This document shows, piece after piece, positions 62,070 through 62,300 of a DNA stretch of 62,300 nt. Location of the stretch: NCBI GenBank assembly GCA_020402745.1, contig JADBYZ010000008.1, positions 1 through 62,300 of the forward strand. Reading direction: 5' to 3'. A model generated the notes under the pieces. It did not search any database. It saw only the letters and a program-made list of their open reading frames with translations, and had not been told where the DNA came from. Position 1 is the stretch's first letter. Each line of letters starts with the position of its first letter. This stretch comes from Phenylobacterium sp. (GTDB lineage Bacteria; Pseudomonadota; Alphaproteobacteria; Caulobacterales; Caulobacteraceae). Made by a program: the position numbers and the translations under genes.

Positions 62070-62300
62070 CTACCCGAGACGCGACAGGTCCGCAGCCGCC
62101 TGTTCCAGGATCGGAGACCATTTCCCTGGCTCAGGTTGCCGGTAAAGCCTTGCGTTCGGGTACCAGGGGCAGTCTTCCCGGTCCAGCAGCCAGCGCCAGT
62201 CCGGGACACAGGCCAGAAGCACCCAGGTCGGCCTTCCGAGCGCTCCCGCCAGATGCGCGACGCTGGTGTCGATGCTGATCACCAGGTCCATCAAGTCGCA
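62070..62300 (-). CDS. C-terminus of a TPR/glycosyltransferase-9-like protein (truncated by window)
   Basis: The reading frame enters from the right edge and ends at 62070; about 76 residues are visible. They contain LVISIDTSVAHLAGALGRPTW, the GT9/GT-B nucleotide-sugar site, followed by VPDWRWLLDREDCPWYPNARLYRQ. This ending is typical of large TPR proteins with a C-terminal glycosyltransferase-like domain. The N-terminal part lies outside, so the domain order and length cannot be given. Confidence 0.8.
   Translation of the reverse strand, partial: CDLMDLVISIDTSVAHLAGALGRPTWVLLACVPDWRWLLDREDCPWYPNARLYRQPEPGKWSPILEQAAADLSRLG

Overview
The window is GC-rich chromosomal DNA of an alphaproteobacterium, most likely Caulobacteraceae (Phenylobacterium or Caulobacter type). 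The evidence is the split b/b' ATP synthase stalk genes, the cell-cycle methyltransferase CcrM with two GANTC sites and a CtrA-like box in front of it, the neighbourhood smc - dsb-like - DUF721 - mutY - ccrM - rnhB (which I recall from Caulobacter genomes), a large TonB-dependent receptor, a MucR regulator, and many acyl-CoA ligase and hydratase genes. Gene density is high. There is no rRNA, CRISPR array or complete prophage. Two tRNA genes are present.

Layout. 1-185: the 5' end of an insertion sequence running off the left edge, butted against a REP-like palindrome. 210-2798 (-): F0 ATP synthase genes I-a-c-b'-b. 2994-7697 (-): DUF721, DsbA-like lipoprotein and SMC. 7794-13201: mutY, an MFS exporter, then ygfZ-tag-rnhB-ccrM on the minus strand. 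13257-19979: a GT9 glycosyltransferase, an acyl-CoA ligase, a 44-residue membrane protein behind an FNR/FixK-type box, a metallo-beta-lactamase/DUF442 pair, an OppB/OppC permease pair and an exported protein. 20247-26329: TonB receptor, TPR/aspartyl-hydroxylase protein, SppA. 26430-29571: a methyltransferase, a DUF1963 protein, an HNH-type nuclease-like protein, tRNA-Pro and tRNA-Gln. 29609-36900: oligopeptidase B, MaoC protein, archaeal-type ProRS, a cluster of REP repeats carrying a MITE-like insertion, and a divergent acyl-CoA ligase/enoyl-CoA hydratase pair with a palindromic operator. 37107-41900: MucR, PAS protein, SufE, soluble histidine kinase and several unknown proteins. 41968-45249: RF3, an RsmC-like methyltransferase and a pseudouridine synthase. 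45339-46930 (-): 26-residue membrane protein, FolM-like reductase, FolB and DUF4870 protein. 47031-52152: SMP-30, aldehyde dehydrogenase, acyl-CoA ligase and HSL-type esterase, a likely catabolic set. 52183-57268: NhaA, SelO, DMT transporter, GluQ-RS and TetR. 57396-57887: two self-contained mini-genes for small LIDR membrane proteins. 58024-62300: HNH endonuclease, feoA-feoB-dsbB-coq7 and a truncated TPR/glycosyltransferase.

The less ordinary signals are: (1) the paired LIDR mini-genes, which share a 14-base 5' UTR element and similar terminators; (2) an HNH toxin-like gene followed by a DUF1963 gene just downstream of tRNA-Pro; (3) two insertion elements joined at the same position of the same REP palindrome; (4) the FNR-box-driven 44-residue membrane protein; (5) the TonB receptor/AspH-type hydroxylase pair. 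All functional assignments rest on reading the sequence and on remembered family motifs. No database search was run.
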